Source: Lutibacter sp036568005
GTDB lineage: Bacteria; Bacteroidota; Bacteroidia; Flavobacteriales; Flavobacteriaceae
Assembly: GCA_036568005.1 (NCBI GenBank)
Contig: DATCTJ010000096.1
Coordinates: 48,222 to 112,221 of the forward strand
DNA length: 64,000 bases
Reading direction: 5' to 3'
Shown: piece after piece, positions 8,028 to 17,299 of the stretch
How the letters are laid out: each line of letters begins with the position of its first letter
Position numbering within the stretch: the stretch's first letter is position 1
The notes under the pieces: generated by a model
Told to the model about the DNA's origin: nothing
What the model saw: only the letters and a program-made list of their open reading frames with translations
Databases searched by the model: none
Translations under genes and position numbers: made by a program

Positions 8028-9776
8028 TTATTTTATGATTGATTTTGTTTCTCCACAACTTATCATGGATGCTCCAAAATACGGATTTTTTATTTCTTCA
8101 AATTGACTGATCCAATTTGCGCCTTTGTTGTTACCAACCATTGGGCAATATTGTATATAAAGTGTTTTGTCAAATGGTTTGAATGAGTTTGTCAATGCAA
8201 TCATTGCTTCTGATATACTTTGAAATGCTTTTCGTACTTCTTCTAAAGTTTTAAAATGAGGCATATGTTCCATAGCAATTTTCAAATTGTTGTTGTGTCT
8301 CATCCAAATTTCATGTGATTCACCAGAAAACAGAGACATATCTATCTTTGAAAGCTTTGCTTTCATAGTGTTTCCAGCTTTTTGGGCATCGACTAAATTA
8401 TCTGCGGCCAAAGCATCTTTCAAATTTAAATATTCCTTATAAATTGGCTGTAAAGCATCTTTTGTTTTTTGGTTGATGATGATATTCTTTTCAGGTGTTT
8501 TAGCTTCAGAATGCATATCCATTCCCGGCATAGCATTACCTCCATTATTTTCCTCAGGATTCATCATGCTTGGTTTGCCCGCTAATTGCACTGCGGCATC
8601 AATGGTGAAGGTTCCGTTGGAAACAATTTCTTCCCCTGTTTCCAATCCGTCTTTTACAATATAAGAATCGCCAAGGGCAGGGCCTAAATTAATTTCGCGC
8701 ATTTTAAATCCTGAACCTTCTTTAACATAAACCACAGAACGTTTTCCTGTCCACAATACAGCCGATTTTGGAATTACGATTTCCTTAGAATCTACTTTGC
8801 CTACATTATTTTTTACAATTCCTGAAGTAAACATTTCGGGCTTTAAGCGTCCGTCTTTATTGTTTACCTCCACACGTGCAGAAGCCACACGGGTTTGTGA
8901 ATTGAGTAAAGGATCAATAAAACTTATTTTTCCTTTAAAGGTTTCTCCCGGCAATGAATTAACGGTATACTCAATTTCATTGCCTACTTTAATCCATCCG
9001 AGTTCACTTTCATATAAATCGAAAAGTACCCATACTTTGGAAAGATCCGAAATTTCATAAATAGGCATTCCGCGTTCAACATAATCGCCCAAATCCACCA
9101 TTTTTTTGGTCACTATGCCATTTACGTCGGCACGGATCGAAAACCGCTGGATTGGTTTTTTATTGGCAATAATCTGATCAATTTGCGCCTGACCTATTTT
9201 CCAGTTGCGCAACTTTTCCTGGGCTGCCGCAAACAGTTCCGGCTGACTTTCCATGATGCTTGCAGCCTGTAAGAGTTCTTCCTGAGCGGTGACAAGTTCC
9301 GGTGAATAAACGGTTGCCAGGGTTTGCCCTCTTCCTACTTTTTCTCCTGTAAAATTGACAGTAATTTGCTCTATCCTGCCTGGAATATGCGTTGATTGTG
9401 AGTAGGCATTACGTTCATCTATCTGCACTTTTCCATTCAGTCTTATTTCTTTGGTTGCATTGCTTGATCCAACAACCATAGTGGTGATATTGGCCAATTT
9501 TATGGCATCTTCACTCATTTGATAACTGTTGGGGTCAGATCCCTCATTGTTAGTTGCCAACGGAATTAAATCCATTCCGCAAATAGGGCAGTCACCAGGT
9601 TCATTGCTTCTGATTTGCGGATGCATGGAACATGTCCATATTTGCTCTGCTACATCATTACTATGGTCATGGTTTTTAGCTTGATTTTCGCCGCCGCCAA
9701 ATAACAGCCATCCCAATAAGATTCCAATAACCAGAATTCCGGTAGTTTTCAGTATATTTTTATTTTTTGTTTTCAT
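8028..9776 (-). CDS. cusB: CusB-type RND adaptor with HMBD and DUF3347 domains
   Basis: Periplasmic membrane-fusion subunit linking the CusA pump to the TolC-type channel. The order is an N-terminal membrane anchor (12-27), a His-containing linker, one HMBD module (CSMHPQI...CPICGMDL, about 47-73), the HlyD-like lipoyl/hairpin core with GRIEQITVNFTGEKV and a beta-barrel region up to about 410, then a Met-rich linker. A DUF3347 domain fills about 430-582 and ends with CPM...NPYFG...SCG. The length (582) exceeds E. coli CusB (about 400) because of the two extra domains. The ATG overlaps the channel gene's stop by one base (TAATG). Confidence 0.9.
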   Translation of the reverse strand: MKTKNKNILKTTGILVIGILLGWLLFGGGENQAKNHDHSNDVAEQIWTCSMHPQIRSNEPGDCPICGMDLIPLATNNEGSDPNSYQMSEDAIKLANITTMVVGSSNATKEIRLNGKVQIDERNAYSQSTHIPGRIEQITVNFTGEKVGRGQTLATVYSPELVTAQEELLQAASIMESQPELFAAAQEKLRNWKIGQAQIDQIIANKKPIQRFSIRADVNGIVTKKMVDLGDYVERGMPIYEISDLSKVWVLFDLYESELGWIKVGNEIEYTVNSLPGETFKGKISFIDPLLNSQTRVASARVEVNNKDGRLKPEMFTSGIVKNNVGKVDSKEIVIPKSAVLWTGKRSVVYVKEGSGFKMREINLGPALGDSYIVKDGLETGEEIVSNGTFTIDAAVQLAGKPSMMNPEENNGGNAMPGMDMHSEAKTPEKNIIINQKTKDALQPIYKEYLNLKDALAADNLVDAQKAGNTMKAKLSKIDMSLFSGESHEIWMRHNNNLKIAMEHMPHFKTLEEVRKAFQSISEAMIALTNSFKPFDKTLYIQYCPMVGNNKGANWISQFEEIKNPYFGASMISCGETKSIIK

Positions 9777-11035
9777 TACTCTTCTGTTTTCGAAATTAAA
9801 TAATCCAACTTGGCTTCCGCCGTAAATCCGTTTTTTATTGCCTCCACCTTTTGGGTTTGCAGCATTAATATATCTTGGTTCATCTGCAATACTTCTTCAA
9901 AATCTATGGTGGCATTGCTAAAACCAGAAATAAGCAATTTGTTTGCCTGCGCTGAACTAACTAGTTGCTTTTCATATAAAGCAATGAGTTGTTCGGCTTT
10001 TAAAAGATTATATTGGGCCATTTCATAGGCACTTTGCAATTCATTCTTTTGGGCTTCCTGTTCCTGCTCCATGCTGCTTACCATAAACGCGGCTTCTTTT
10101 TTGGCAGCCTTGTATTTATTTCTGAAAATAGGTAGGGTCACGGTGAACATGGGCATAATAGCATCTTGCCCGTTCATTTCAGGATTGGCATCGGTGCTTT
10201 TAGAAATGATGGAATATTCCATTCCCAAACCAAGCATTGGCAATCCTTCTTTTTGAGCCACTATTTGTTGAATTTCATAAGATTCCTTTTGCTTGCCCAA
10301 ACCAACAACATTGGGATGGTTTTTAAACAAGTCTTCAGGATCCAATAAATTTTTTGGATTCTTGAACAACAGCGTATCCTGCACCTGCACCACCATATCC
10401 GATTTTTGGTTCAGCATTAAATTGAACTCGATTTCCAATGGCTTCATCAACTCTTCAAGCAGTTTAATTTCAGTTTTTGCAGCTTCCCTTTTAATATCCA
10501 CTTTTATCACATTTACCATTGGCGCATTTCCGCTTTTAAACCGGCTTAATGACAATTCTCGGTAGGAATCCAGGATAGCCAGATTTTCTTTTTTAAGCTG
10601 AATGGTTTTTTCAAGTGCATACAATTCTGCATAAACCGATTTTACGTCGAAGAACAATTGGTTTCGCAGATTTAAATAGTTCTGAAATTTAGCTTCTGCC
10701 ATTAAAACAGAAGCATCTTCCTTTGCTTGAAGCGTTCCGAACCAAGGAAACATTTGCATGAGCGAAAATTTGGCTTTTTGGTTCTCCATCCCCTGTCCAA
10801 AAGCACTCATGGTCAAGGCAGGATCGGGTAAACTCGATAACTGGGGAGTCTTTTGCATCGCTGCTTCAAATTGGGCATAAGCCGATTTCAATTTTGGATT
10901 GTTTTCTGCAGCTGTCTGCAAATATTGGTCTAATGTTTGCGAGTTGCCTCCCAAGCCCCAAAGAAACAGCAATAGCAGGATAAATTTCATTTCTGAAAAT
11001 CGCTTTTGAAAATATTTTAACAAAGATTTTTTCAT
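9776..11035 (-). CDS. cusC: TolC-family outer-membrane channel, CusC-like
   Basis: Outer-membrane efflux protein of about 419 residues with a signal peptide and two long helical repeats typical of the OEP family (LPDPALTMSAFGQGMENQ, FPWFGTLQAKEDAS, long coiled-coil stretches near 130-200 and 310-400). It would form the exit duct for CusA and CusB, which flank it. Two starts are possible: ATG 11035, giving a long basic leader, or ATG 10990, giving a shorter signal peptide. I keep 11035 because it lies closest to the pump gene. The symbol is by context; TolC-family members are poorly separated by sequence. Confidence 0.85.
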   Translation of the reverse strand: MKKSLLKYFQKRFSEMKFILLLLFLWGLGGNSQTLDQYLQTAAENNPKLKSAYAQFEAAMQKTPQLSSLPDPALTMSAFGQGMENQKAKFSLMQMFPWFGTLQAKEDASVLMAEAKFQNYLNLRNQLFFDVKSVYAELYALEKTIQLKKENLAILDSYRELSLSRFKSGNAPMVNVIKVDIKREAAKTEIKLLEELMKPLEIEFNLMLNQKSDMVVQVQDTLLFKNPKNLLDPEDLFKNHPNVVGLGKQKESYEIQQIVAQKEGLPMLGLGMEYSIISKSTDANPEMNGQDAIMPMFTVTLPIFRNKYKAAKKEAAFMVSSMEQEQEAQKNELQSAYEMAQYNLLKAEQLIALYEKQLVSSAQANKLLISGFSNATIDFEEVLQMNQDILMLQTQKVEAIKNGFTAEAKLDYLISKTEE

Positions 11036-11053
11036 GATGTATTACTTTTAATT

Positions 11054-14000
11054 CTATGGTTTTACATTAGGAGAATCTGATTCTTCCCCTTCGGGGGAGT
11101 TAGAGGGGGCTACCGCATTTTCCCTCCAGATGGCCTGCAACACAGGCACTACAAAAATGGTCATGATCTGAATAATCATTCCCCCAAAAATGGGGATTGC
11201 CATAGGCACCATAATATCAGATCCTTTTCCTGTGGAAGTCAAAATTGGCAACAACGCAATTACAGCTACAGCTGTGGTCATCATTGCAGGTCTTACCCTT
11301 TTTAATCCAGCTTCCAGTACTGCATCACGAACTTCGGGAACGGTTTGTGGATTGCGTTTTTCAAAAACGTCGTGAATATAGGTTCCCATTAGAACGCCAT
11401 CGTCTGTCGCAATTCCGAAAAGGGCTATAAATCCAACCCAAACCGCCACACTTAAATTAATGGTGTGTATCTGAAACACTTCGCGCATGTTCTCTCCGGA
11501 AATCGCGAAATCCATAAACCAAGGTTGCCCATATAGCCAAATCATAATAAATCCACCGGAAAAAGCCACAAATACTCCAGAAAAGTGGATGGTGGATGCA
11601 ATGATGGTTTTAAACTGGAAGTACAACAACAGGAATATTAAAATCAAACTGATTGGGATCACAATGGCAAGACGTTTTACCGCCCTTACCTGATTTTCAT
11701 AATTTCCCGAAAACTTATAACTCACCCCTGCAGGGACAGTTAATTCGCCCGAATCAATTTTATCCTGAATGTATTTTTGTGCATCGTTTACCACATTCAC
11801 CTCGGCAAAACCATCTCGTTTGTCAAACAAGACATAGCCAACCAAAAAGGTTTCTTCACTTAATATCATTTGTGGGCCACGCACGTAATGCAATTTTGTC
11901 AATTCTCCCAGTGGAATTTGAGCACCGCTTTTGGTAGGTACCAGTATTTTTTTTATGCTTTCGGGATCATCACGCAGCTCTTGTGGGTAACGTACCCGAA
12001 CCGGAAAACGTTCCCGGCCTTCAACAGTAGTGGTGATTTCCATTCCGCCAATGGCAGTTTCCATGGTTTGTTGCACATCTTCTATGCTTAAACCATATCG
12101 CGCAATGGCATTTCTGTCGATTTCAATTTCCAAATAGGGTTTTCCCACGGTTCTATCGGCAAAAACAGCTTCGGCTTTCACAGAGGGCACCTCTTTTAAA
12201 ATGCCTTCTAGCTCCAATCCGAATTCCTGTATAATTAACAAGTTCGGGCCATACACTTTTATTCCCATAGGTGCCCGCATTCCGGTTTGCAACATGACCA
12301 AACGGGTTTCAATAGGCTGTAGTTTAGGTGCTGATGTAACTCCGGGAATATTGGTGGCCTTTATAATTTCATCCCAAATATCATCGGGATTTTTGATGTG
12401 TTCACGCCAGTTTCTATAATAACTTCCATCTTCATCTTCAATGAGTTTTTCTTTGGAAACTTTTTGATTTATAGCCTCTTCGTTGCTTAAAGTATCACCT
12501 GATTTCAAGATAAAGCGATTGTGCTTATCCACTTTAAATGCTATTGGTTTTCCATTATCTGAAAGAATATATCTCGGTTTATAATTAATAACATTTTCAA
12601 ACATGGAAATAGGTGCAGGATCCAGAGCACTTTCAATTCTGCCCAATTTACCGACTGCCACATCCACTTCAGGGATGGCTGTAATCGCTATATCAAGTTG
12701 CTGCAAGATTTTCTTTGATTCTTCAACACCAATATGCGGCATAGCGGTAGGCATCAGTAAAAAACTTCCTTCATTAAGAGCAGGCATAAATTCTTTACCT
12801 ACTCCAGGAAAAGTATGGGACATTCCTGACCAAACTGAAGTAGTTCTTACATTCCATCCAACCTTATCAAATCCCTTGGCCGCAAAACCAAAGATTTTGG
12901 GGAAGCCCAGCCAAATCAAAGCTCCAAAGAAAATGGTGATTATAGGCAATAATAAAAATTTTCCTTTATTAACAAGGCACCAACTCAAAATAGGTTCATA
13001 AAATTTGACCATGCTCAGCAAAATTGCCAGCGTAATTGCCAACATCGTAATTACAAAAATATAGTTTGAAAACAACGAATTTTGATGTCCCAAAGGCAGC
13101 CATTCCTCTGTTAGGAAAAACATCGTTACGGCAATAATGATAAACAAGGTAATTTGCGTGGAGTATTTCCCTAAAAACTGCGGGTTCTTATCTTCAACCA
13201 ATCTTAAGATTCCAATTGCCACCATAGCAAGAGGCAGCCAGAAGCTAAAGTAAACAGCTAAAAATAATCCCATAACGATCAAGACGATATTCCACATCCT
13301 GACAAATTTGGCCTTTTGTATCCTGATATTAAATGCAAAATAAGAAAGCATAGGCAGAATCAGAATTCCGATGATAAAGGAAGCTCCAAGCGCAAAGGTT
13401 TTGGTAAAAGCCAAGGGTCTAAACAATTTTCCTTCAGCATTTTCCATAAAAAATACAGGTAAAAAACTCACCACGGTGGTTAATAACGCAGTAGTTACCG
13501 CAGGAAACACTTCTACAGTGGCTTGTTGGATAACAGCCAATAGTTTTGCGCCTTTTGAATCCTTATTTTCAGGCATTTCCAGATGCCTTATGGTGTTCTC
13601 CACAAAAATAATCCCCACATCTACCATCACACCAATGGCTATGGCAATTCCCGACAAGGCTACAACGTTGGCGTCTACGTTAAAATAACGCATTGCAATA
13701 AAGGTCATGAGTACTCCTACAGGCAACAAACTGGAAATTAAAAGAGAAGCCCTTAAGTTGAGCACCAACACAATAATCACGATAATGCTTATCAGGATTT
13801 CATGGGAAAGTGCAAGCTCTAGCGTGTCAATGGTTTCATGAATGAGCTGTGTTCTGTCATAAAATGGAACGATAGTGACCTTACTTACGGTACCATCAGC
13901 AAGTGTTTTCTGAGGCAATCCAACGGATATTTCCTTAATTCGTTCTTTGGTATTTTCAATAGTTTGTAAAGGATTGGAACCATAACGAGCCACAACCACA

Positions 14001-14908
14001 CCACCAACTACATCGGCACCACCTTTGTCTAAAATTCCGCGTCGTTCGGCGGGGCCTAAATGAACAAACCCTAAATCTTTAACCAGAATTGGTTTGTTGT
14101 CCTTTTCGGCAACTACCGTATTCTCAATATCTTTAACAGATTTTATGTAGCCAAGACCTCTAATTAGATATTCAACCTTATTTATTTCCAAGGTTTTCGC
14201 GCCAATATCACGGTTCGAATTTTTCACAGCCATCATCACTTGGTCTATGCCAATGTTGAAGGCTTTCAAAGCATCCGGATTTACATCAATTTGGTATTCT
14301 TGGACAAATCCACCCACCGAAGCAACTTCTGCCACGCCGGTTGTGCCGCTTAACCCTAGTTTTACGTAGAAATCCTGAATGGTACGCAATTCATGTAAAT
14401 CCCAGCCCCCGGTCACATTTCCTTGCGCATCTCGACCTTCAAGCGTATACCAAAATACCTGCCCCAATCCGGTTGCATCCGGACCCATGGAAGGCGCGAC
14501 TCCCTGAGGCAATACATTGTCGGAAAGCGAATTTAATTTTTCCAGAACCCGGGTTCGGGACCAATAGAATTCTACATCCTCTTCAAAAATAATATAGATG
14601 ATGGAAAACCCAAACATAGAGGTGCTTCTAATGGACTTCACTCCAGGAATTCCCAATAAGGAAGTGGTTAATGGATAAGTAATTTGGTCTTCAATATCCT
14701 GTGGAGATCGTCCGGACCAATCGGTAAATACAATTTGTTGGTTTTCACCGATATCAGGTATGGCATCTACAGGAACGGAATCTTTTGGAAGAAAACCAAT
14801 ATCCCAGCTAAATGGCGCTGTAACCAAACCCCAGCCAATAAATGATGCAAGCAGCAGTATGGTAACCAATCGGTTATAAAGAAAATATTTTATAAGTTTA
14901 TCGAACAT
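11054..14908 (-). CDS. cusA: CusA-type Cu(I)/Ag(I) RND efflux pump
   Basis: Inner-membrane proton-driven pump of 1284 residues. The RND signature is clear: GVMVDVGIIFVEN with Asp430 in TM4 and a second GIATDDGVLM. Three methionines, M719 (LLMPTA), M769 (ISMFEN) and M872 (VMLQTG), fall in the motifs that hold the E. coli CusA copper triad (M573, M623, M672), favouring Cu(I)/Ag(I) over Zn/Co. It is about 240 residues longer than E. coli CusA because of a hydrophobic insertion at about 530-640 and a charged one at about 775-840. The last 15 residues are encoded by a REP-like repeat at 11084-11111. Confidence 0.93.
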   Translation of the reverse strand: MFDKLIKYFLYNRLVTILLLASFIGWGLVTAPFSWDIGFLPKDSVPVDAIPDIGENQQIVFTDWSGRSPQDIEDQITYPLTTSLLGIPGVKSIRSTSMFGFSIIYIIFEEDVEFYWSRTRVLEKLNSLSDNVLPQGVAPSMGPDATGLGQVFWYTLEGRDAQGNVTGGWDLHELRTIQDFYVKLGLSGTTGVAEVASVGGFVQEYQIDVNPDALKAFNIGIDQVMMAVKNSNRDIGAKTLEINKVEYLIRGLGYIKSVKDIENTVVAEKDNKPILVKDLGFVHLGPAERRGILDKGGADVVGGVVVARYGSNPLQTIENTKERIKEISVGLPQKTLADGTVSKVTIVPFYDRTQLIHETIDTLELALSHEILISIIVIIVLVLNLRASLLISSLLPVGVLMTFIAMRYFNVDANVVALSGIAIAIGVMVDVGIIFVENTIRHLEMPENKDSKGAKLLAVIQQATVEVFPAVTTALLTTVVSFLPVFFMENAEGKLFRPLAFTKTFALGASFIIGILILPMLSYFAFNIRIQKAKFVRMWNIVLIVMGLFLAVYFSFWLPLAMVAIGILRLVEDKNPQFLGKYSTQITLFIIIAVTMFFLTEEWLPLGHQNSLFSNYIFVITMLAITLAILLSMVKFYEPILSWCLVNKGKFLLLPIITIFFGALIWLGFPKIFGFAAKGFDKVGWNVRTTSVWSGMSHTFPGVGKEFMPALNEGSFLLMPTAMPHIGVEESKKILQQLDIAITAIPEVDVAVGKLGRIESALDPAPISMFENVINYKPRYILSDNGKPIAFKVDKHNRFILKSGDTLSNEEAINQKVSKEKLIEDEDGSYYRNWREHIKNPDDIWDEIIKATNIPGVTSAPKLQPIETRLVMLQTGMRAPMGIKVYGPNLLIIQEFGLELEGILKEVPSVKAEAVFADRTVGKPYLEIEIDRNAIARYGLSIEDVQQTMETAIGGMEITTTVEGRERFPVRVRYPQELRDDPESIKKILVPTKSGAQIPLGELTKLHYVRGPQMILSEETFLVGYVLFDKRDGFAEVNVVNDAQKYIQDKIDSGELTVPAGVSYKFSGNYENQVRAVKRLAIVIPISLILIFLLLYFQFKTIIASTIHFSGVFVAFSGGFIMIWLYGQPWFMDFAISGENMREVFQIHTINLSVAVWVGFIALFGIATDDGVLMGTYIHDVFEKRNPQTVPEVRDAVLEAGLKRVRPAMMTTAVAVIALLPILTSTGKGSDIMVPMAIPIFGGMIIQIMTIFVVPVLQAIWRENAVAPSNSPEGEESDSPNVKP
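11084..11111. repeat. REP1-type GC palindrome inside the cusA 3' end
   Basis: Contains CCCCTTCGGGGGAGTTAGAG followed by GGGGCT, the same pattern as the intergenic REP1 copies near 34.33, 45.0, 46.6 and 50.3 kb. Read on the minus strand it encodes APSNSPEGE of the CusA tail. Confidence 0.75.
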
Positions 14909-15029
14909 TTTTTGATTATTTAATGAGTTGATTTTGATTGAACATTAAGTAATAATTTAGAAATAAATTATAACAATGCTTTAACGCCAGAAGCTAAAAA
15001 CTTTGGCGGTCAAAAAAATCATTAAATAA

Positions 15030-15446
15030 TCAAATTAGGAAAACTTGGTCTAAAACATGGATGTCTAAGACCAGCAATGGCGGAGTATAATATTTAAAAG
15101 GTATAATGTTTGTGGCTAACCCTTCAAATAAATTAATATAAGCATAAGTAAAAGAAGCAACAAAAACTTGTTGTTCAAAATTTAGTGATGAAAAATCAAC
15201 TTTTAAGTCGCTTTGACCTTCAAATATTTTTATTTCATCTGAGCAACAATCTTTTTTAATGGAATTACAATCACTGTCTGCTTCGGCTGTTTCCATTTCC
15301 ATTCCGCAAGATTCAGCTTTTGAAAACAAAGAGCTATCTACCAGCAAATCACCACAAAAGTGCTCACTAAGGGTAAATGACATTGTAGAGAATAACACTA
15401 CAAACGCCATAAAGATTGCTGATATTTTCCTAAATAATTGCTTCAT
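15030..15446 (-). CDS. HYC_CC_PP-type small exported protein
   Basis: First gene of the copper efflux operon, 138 residues from ATG 15446. That start sits 10 bp downstream of a consensus promoter box; an ATG at 15458 would lie inside it. The protein has an N-terminal signal/anchor (SAIFMAFVVLFSTMSFT), then HFCGDLL, a mid CC (KKDCCSDE) and a C-terminal YYTPPLL, which are the landmarks of the HYC_CC_PP family seen next to metal efflux genes in Bacteroidota. Cysteines and acidic residues suggest metal sensing or binding outside the cytoplasm, but the function is unknown. Confidence 0.75.
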   Translation of the reverse strand: MKQLFRKISAIFMAFVVLFSTMSFTLSEHFCGDLLVDSSLFSKAESCGMEMETAEADSDCNSIKKDCCSDEIKIFEGQSDLKVDFSSLNFEQQVFVASFTYAYINLFEGLATNIIPFKYYTPPLLVLDIHVLDQVFLI

Positions 15447-15455
15447 AATGAATTG

Positions 15456-15463
15456 CAAAGATA
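15456..15463 (-). promoter_or_regulatory. -7 promoter box of the cus operon
   Basis: The minus strand reads TATCTTTG, a full TANNTTTG match, only 10 bp before the ATG of the first gene. The transcript would therefore start almost at the start codon. Confidence 0.65.
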
Positions 15464-15613
15464 CTAATTTTTTAAAGCGCCCAATTAATTTTTTGTTAAA
15501 ATTGCTAAAATTTAAGTTTTGAAAGCGGAAGGAGAGGTCAATATTAAAGTATAATTTTTTAGTGTATTTTATAATAAAATCCGCATCCTTAACTTTATTA
15601 AGTATAATAATGA

Positions 15614-15621
15614 TATATTTG
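15614..15621 (+). promoter_or_regulatory. -7 promoter box of the porP/sprF-like gene
   Basis: TATATTTG, full match to TANNTTTG, 20 bp upstream of the ATG at 15642. Confidence 0.6.
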
Positions 15622-15641
15622 GTATTATTTTTTTTTAATGA

Positions 15642-16613
15642 ATGAAAGCACTAAAAATTTTAATTTTAGGGTTGCTTTTTAGCATTCCAAGCCTTGTGAA
15701 ATCTCAGGAAACGTTACCAATTTATTCTGATTATTTATCGGATAATGTCTTTTTAGTGCATCCTGCGGCGGCAGGCGTTGGGAATTGCGGAAAATTGAGA
15801 CTTACAGCACGCAGCCAATGGGCAGGAATTGATGATGCTCCTTCATTACAAACCTTAAGTGCACATACACGTATTGGTGAAAGTATGGGTGTTGGTATTA
15901 TTCTTTTTAATGACAAAAATGGCTATCACTCCCAACAAGGTGTTCAGGGAACCTATGCTTATCATTTAAACTTTGGAAGAATGGAAGAAGTAGATCAATT
16001 ATCGTTCGGACTTTCTTTAATGGCCGTAAATAATAGTGTTGATGAAAGCTCATTTGTGATTCCCGACCCAGTAATTTCTCAAATTGTTCAAAGCGAGAGT
16101 TATTTTAACGCCGATTTTGGCGTTGCATATCATAAAGGTGGATTTTTCTCGTATTTTACTGCAAAAAACATTATGTTAACTGCCCGTAATTTATATGATG
16201 ATCGTTATGAATCGCTAAATTTAAGAAGGTATTTGGTGACGTTGGGTTATTATTATGGCCAAGGAAAAAGTTTGCAACTGGAGCCTTCTGTAATGATGCA
16301 AACTATTGAAAGAACAGGGGAGAAGTTTGTTGATTTTAATTTTAAAGTTTATAAAGATGTTGCAGATGCGCAACTTTGGGCGGCTTTTTCATACAGAAAG
16401 GGTTTTGACAATGCCGATACTGAAGAACTTAACTATTTAACGCCAATTGTTGGCGTTAATTATAAAAATATTATGGCTTCTTATACCTATACCAAACAAT
16501 CCGGAGAAATTTTGTTTGATGATGCGGGATATCATCAAATTACCTTAGGCCTTAATTTTGGTTGCAGAGCACCAAAAAGAGGTGGTTGTCCCAATATTAA
16601 TGGAGCATTCTAA
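15642..16613 (+). CDS. PorP/SprF-family outer-membrane protein
   Basis: Outer-membrane beta-barrel of 323 residues, with signal peptide to about VKSQ (22). The family pattern is visible: DNVFLVHPAAAGVGNCGKLRLTARSQW near the start, GVGIILFNDKNGYHSQQG, YAYHLNF, FNADFGVAYHKGG and a closing strand with LGLNFGC. PorP/SprF proteins act with type IX secretion, anchoring or helping export of surface proteins and adhesins. Here it stands alone, without the large adhesin that often precedes family members. The extra C-terminal CRAPKRGGCPNINGAF is Cys-containing. Confidence 0.88.
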   Translation: MKALKILILGLLFSIPSLVKSQETLPIYSDYLSDNVFLVHPAAAGVGNCGKLRLTARSQWAGIDDAPSLQTLSAHTRIGESMGVGIILFNDKNGYHSQQGVQGTYAYHLNFGRMEEVDQLSFGLSLMAVNNSVDESSFVIPDPVISQIVQSESYFNADFGVAYHKGGFFSYFTAKNIMLTARNLYDDRYESLNLRRYLVTLGYYYGQGKSLQLEPSVMMQTIERTGEKFVDFNFKVYKDVADAQLWAAFSYRKGFDNADTEELNYLTPIVGVNYKNIMASYTYTKQSGEILFDDAGYHQITLGLNFGCRAPKRGGCPNINGAF

Positions 16614-16722
16614 CGTTTCCATTTCCGATTTTTGACCTTCGACTCCGTTAAGGATGATTGATTTTTAAATCAATAAAAATTTTATAAACCGATTCACCAC
16701 GAATTTTTCAAATTTAAACAAC

Positions 16723-17232
16723 ATGATTATTAAAGAATTAAACGGAATAAAACCAATTTTTGGGGAAGATTGTTTTATCGCTGAAAATGCCGTAATTATT
16801 GGGGAAGTGATTATGGGAAATCAATGCAGTATTTGGTACAATGCCGTTATAAGGGGCGATGTGAATTATATAAGAATGGGAAATAAAGTGAATGTGCAAG
16901 ACGGAGCCGTAATACACGCCACTTATAAAAAATCCCCGACAAATATTGGAAATAACGTGTCGATTGGCCACAATGCCTTGGTTCATGGCTGTACCATTCA
17001 TGACAACGTATTGGTGGGAATGGGCGCTATTATTATGGATGATTGCGTAGTGGAAAGCAATTCCATTATCGCCGCTGGGGCGGTTGTAACTAAAGGAACT
17101 CACATAAAATCTGGTTGCGTCTATGCCGGAATGCCAGCAAAAAAAATAAAAGATATTAGTGAAGAATTAATATCAGGCGAAATAAATAGAATTGCTGATA
17201 ATTATGTTAAATATGCGGGTTGGTATCGATAG
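16723..17232 (+). CDS. gamma-carbonic anhydrase family protein
   Basis: Cytosolic left-handed beta-helix protein of 169 residues, the size of YrdA/PaaY/CaiE-type proteins. Hexapeptide repeats run through the length (IIGEVIMGNQCSIWYNAVIRG, VNVQDGAVIH). Three histidines for a trimer-interface metal lie in AVIHAT and SIGHNALVHGC. It may hydrate CO2 or act as a ferripyochelin-binding-like protein; the residues for metal are there, but activity varies within the family. A perfect 20-bp palindrome begins at its stop codon. Confidence 0.88.
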   Translation: MIIKELNGIKPIFGEDCFIAENAVIIGEVIMGNQCSIWYNAVIRGDVNYIRMGNKVNVQDGAVIHATYKKSPTNIGNNVSIGHNALVHGCTIHDNVLVGMGAIIMDDCVVESNSIIAAGAVVTKGTHIKSGCVYAGMPAKKIKDISEELISGEINRIADNYVKYAGWYR

Positions 17233-17252
17233 GGACAGGTCGCGACCTGTCC
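17233..17252. repeat. perfect palindrome GGACAGGTCGCGACCTGTCC
   Basis: Twenty-base perfect palindrome directly after the carbonic-anhydrase stop, whose final G belongs to the same GGGACAGG run. An identical copy sits just after another gene's stop at 55455-55474. Confidence 0.9.
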
Positions 17253-17299
17253 GTTCTAAAAGTTCAAAAATTTAAAATTCACATATCGTATATCGTAAA

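Noticed and set aside
14984..15009. Terminator between the HYC_CC_PP and cusA genes
   Set aside because: CGCCA...TGGCG stem is short and followed by only a weak T-run; read-through into cusA is more likely.
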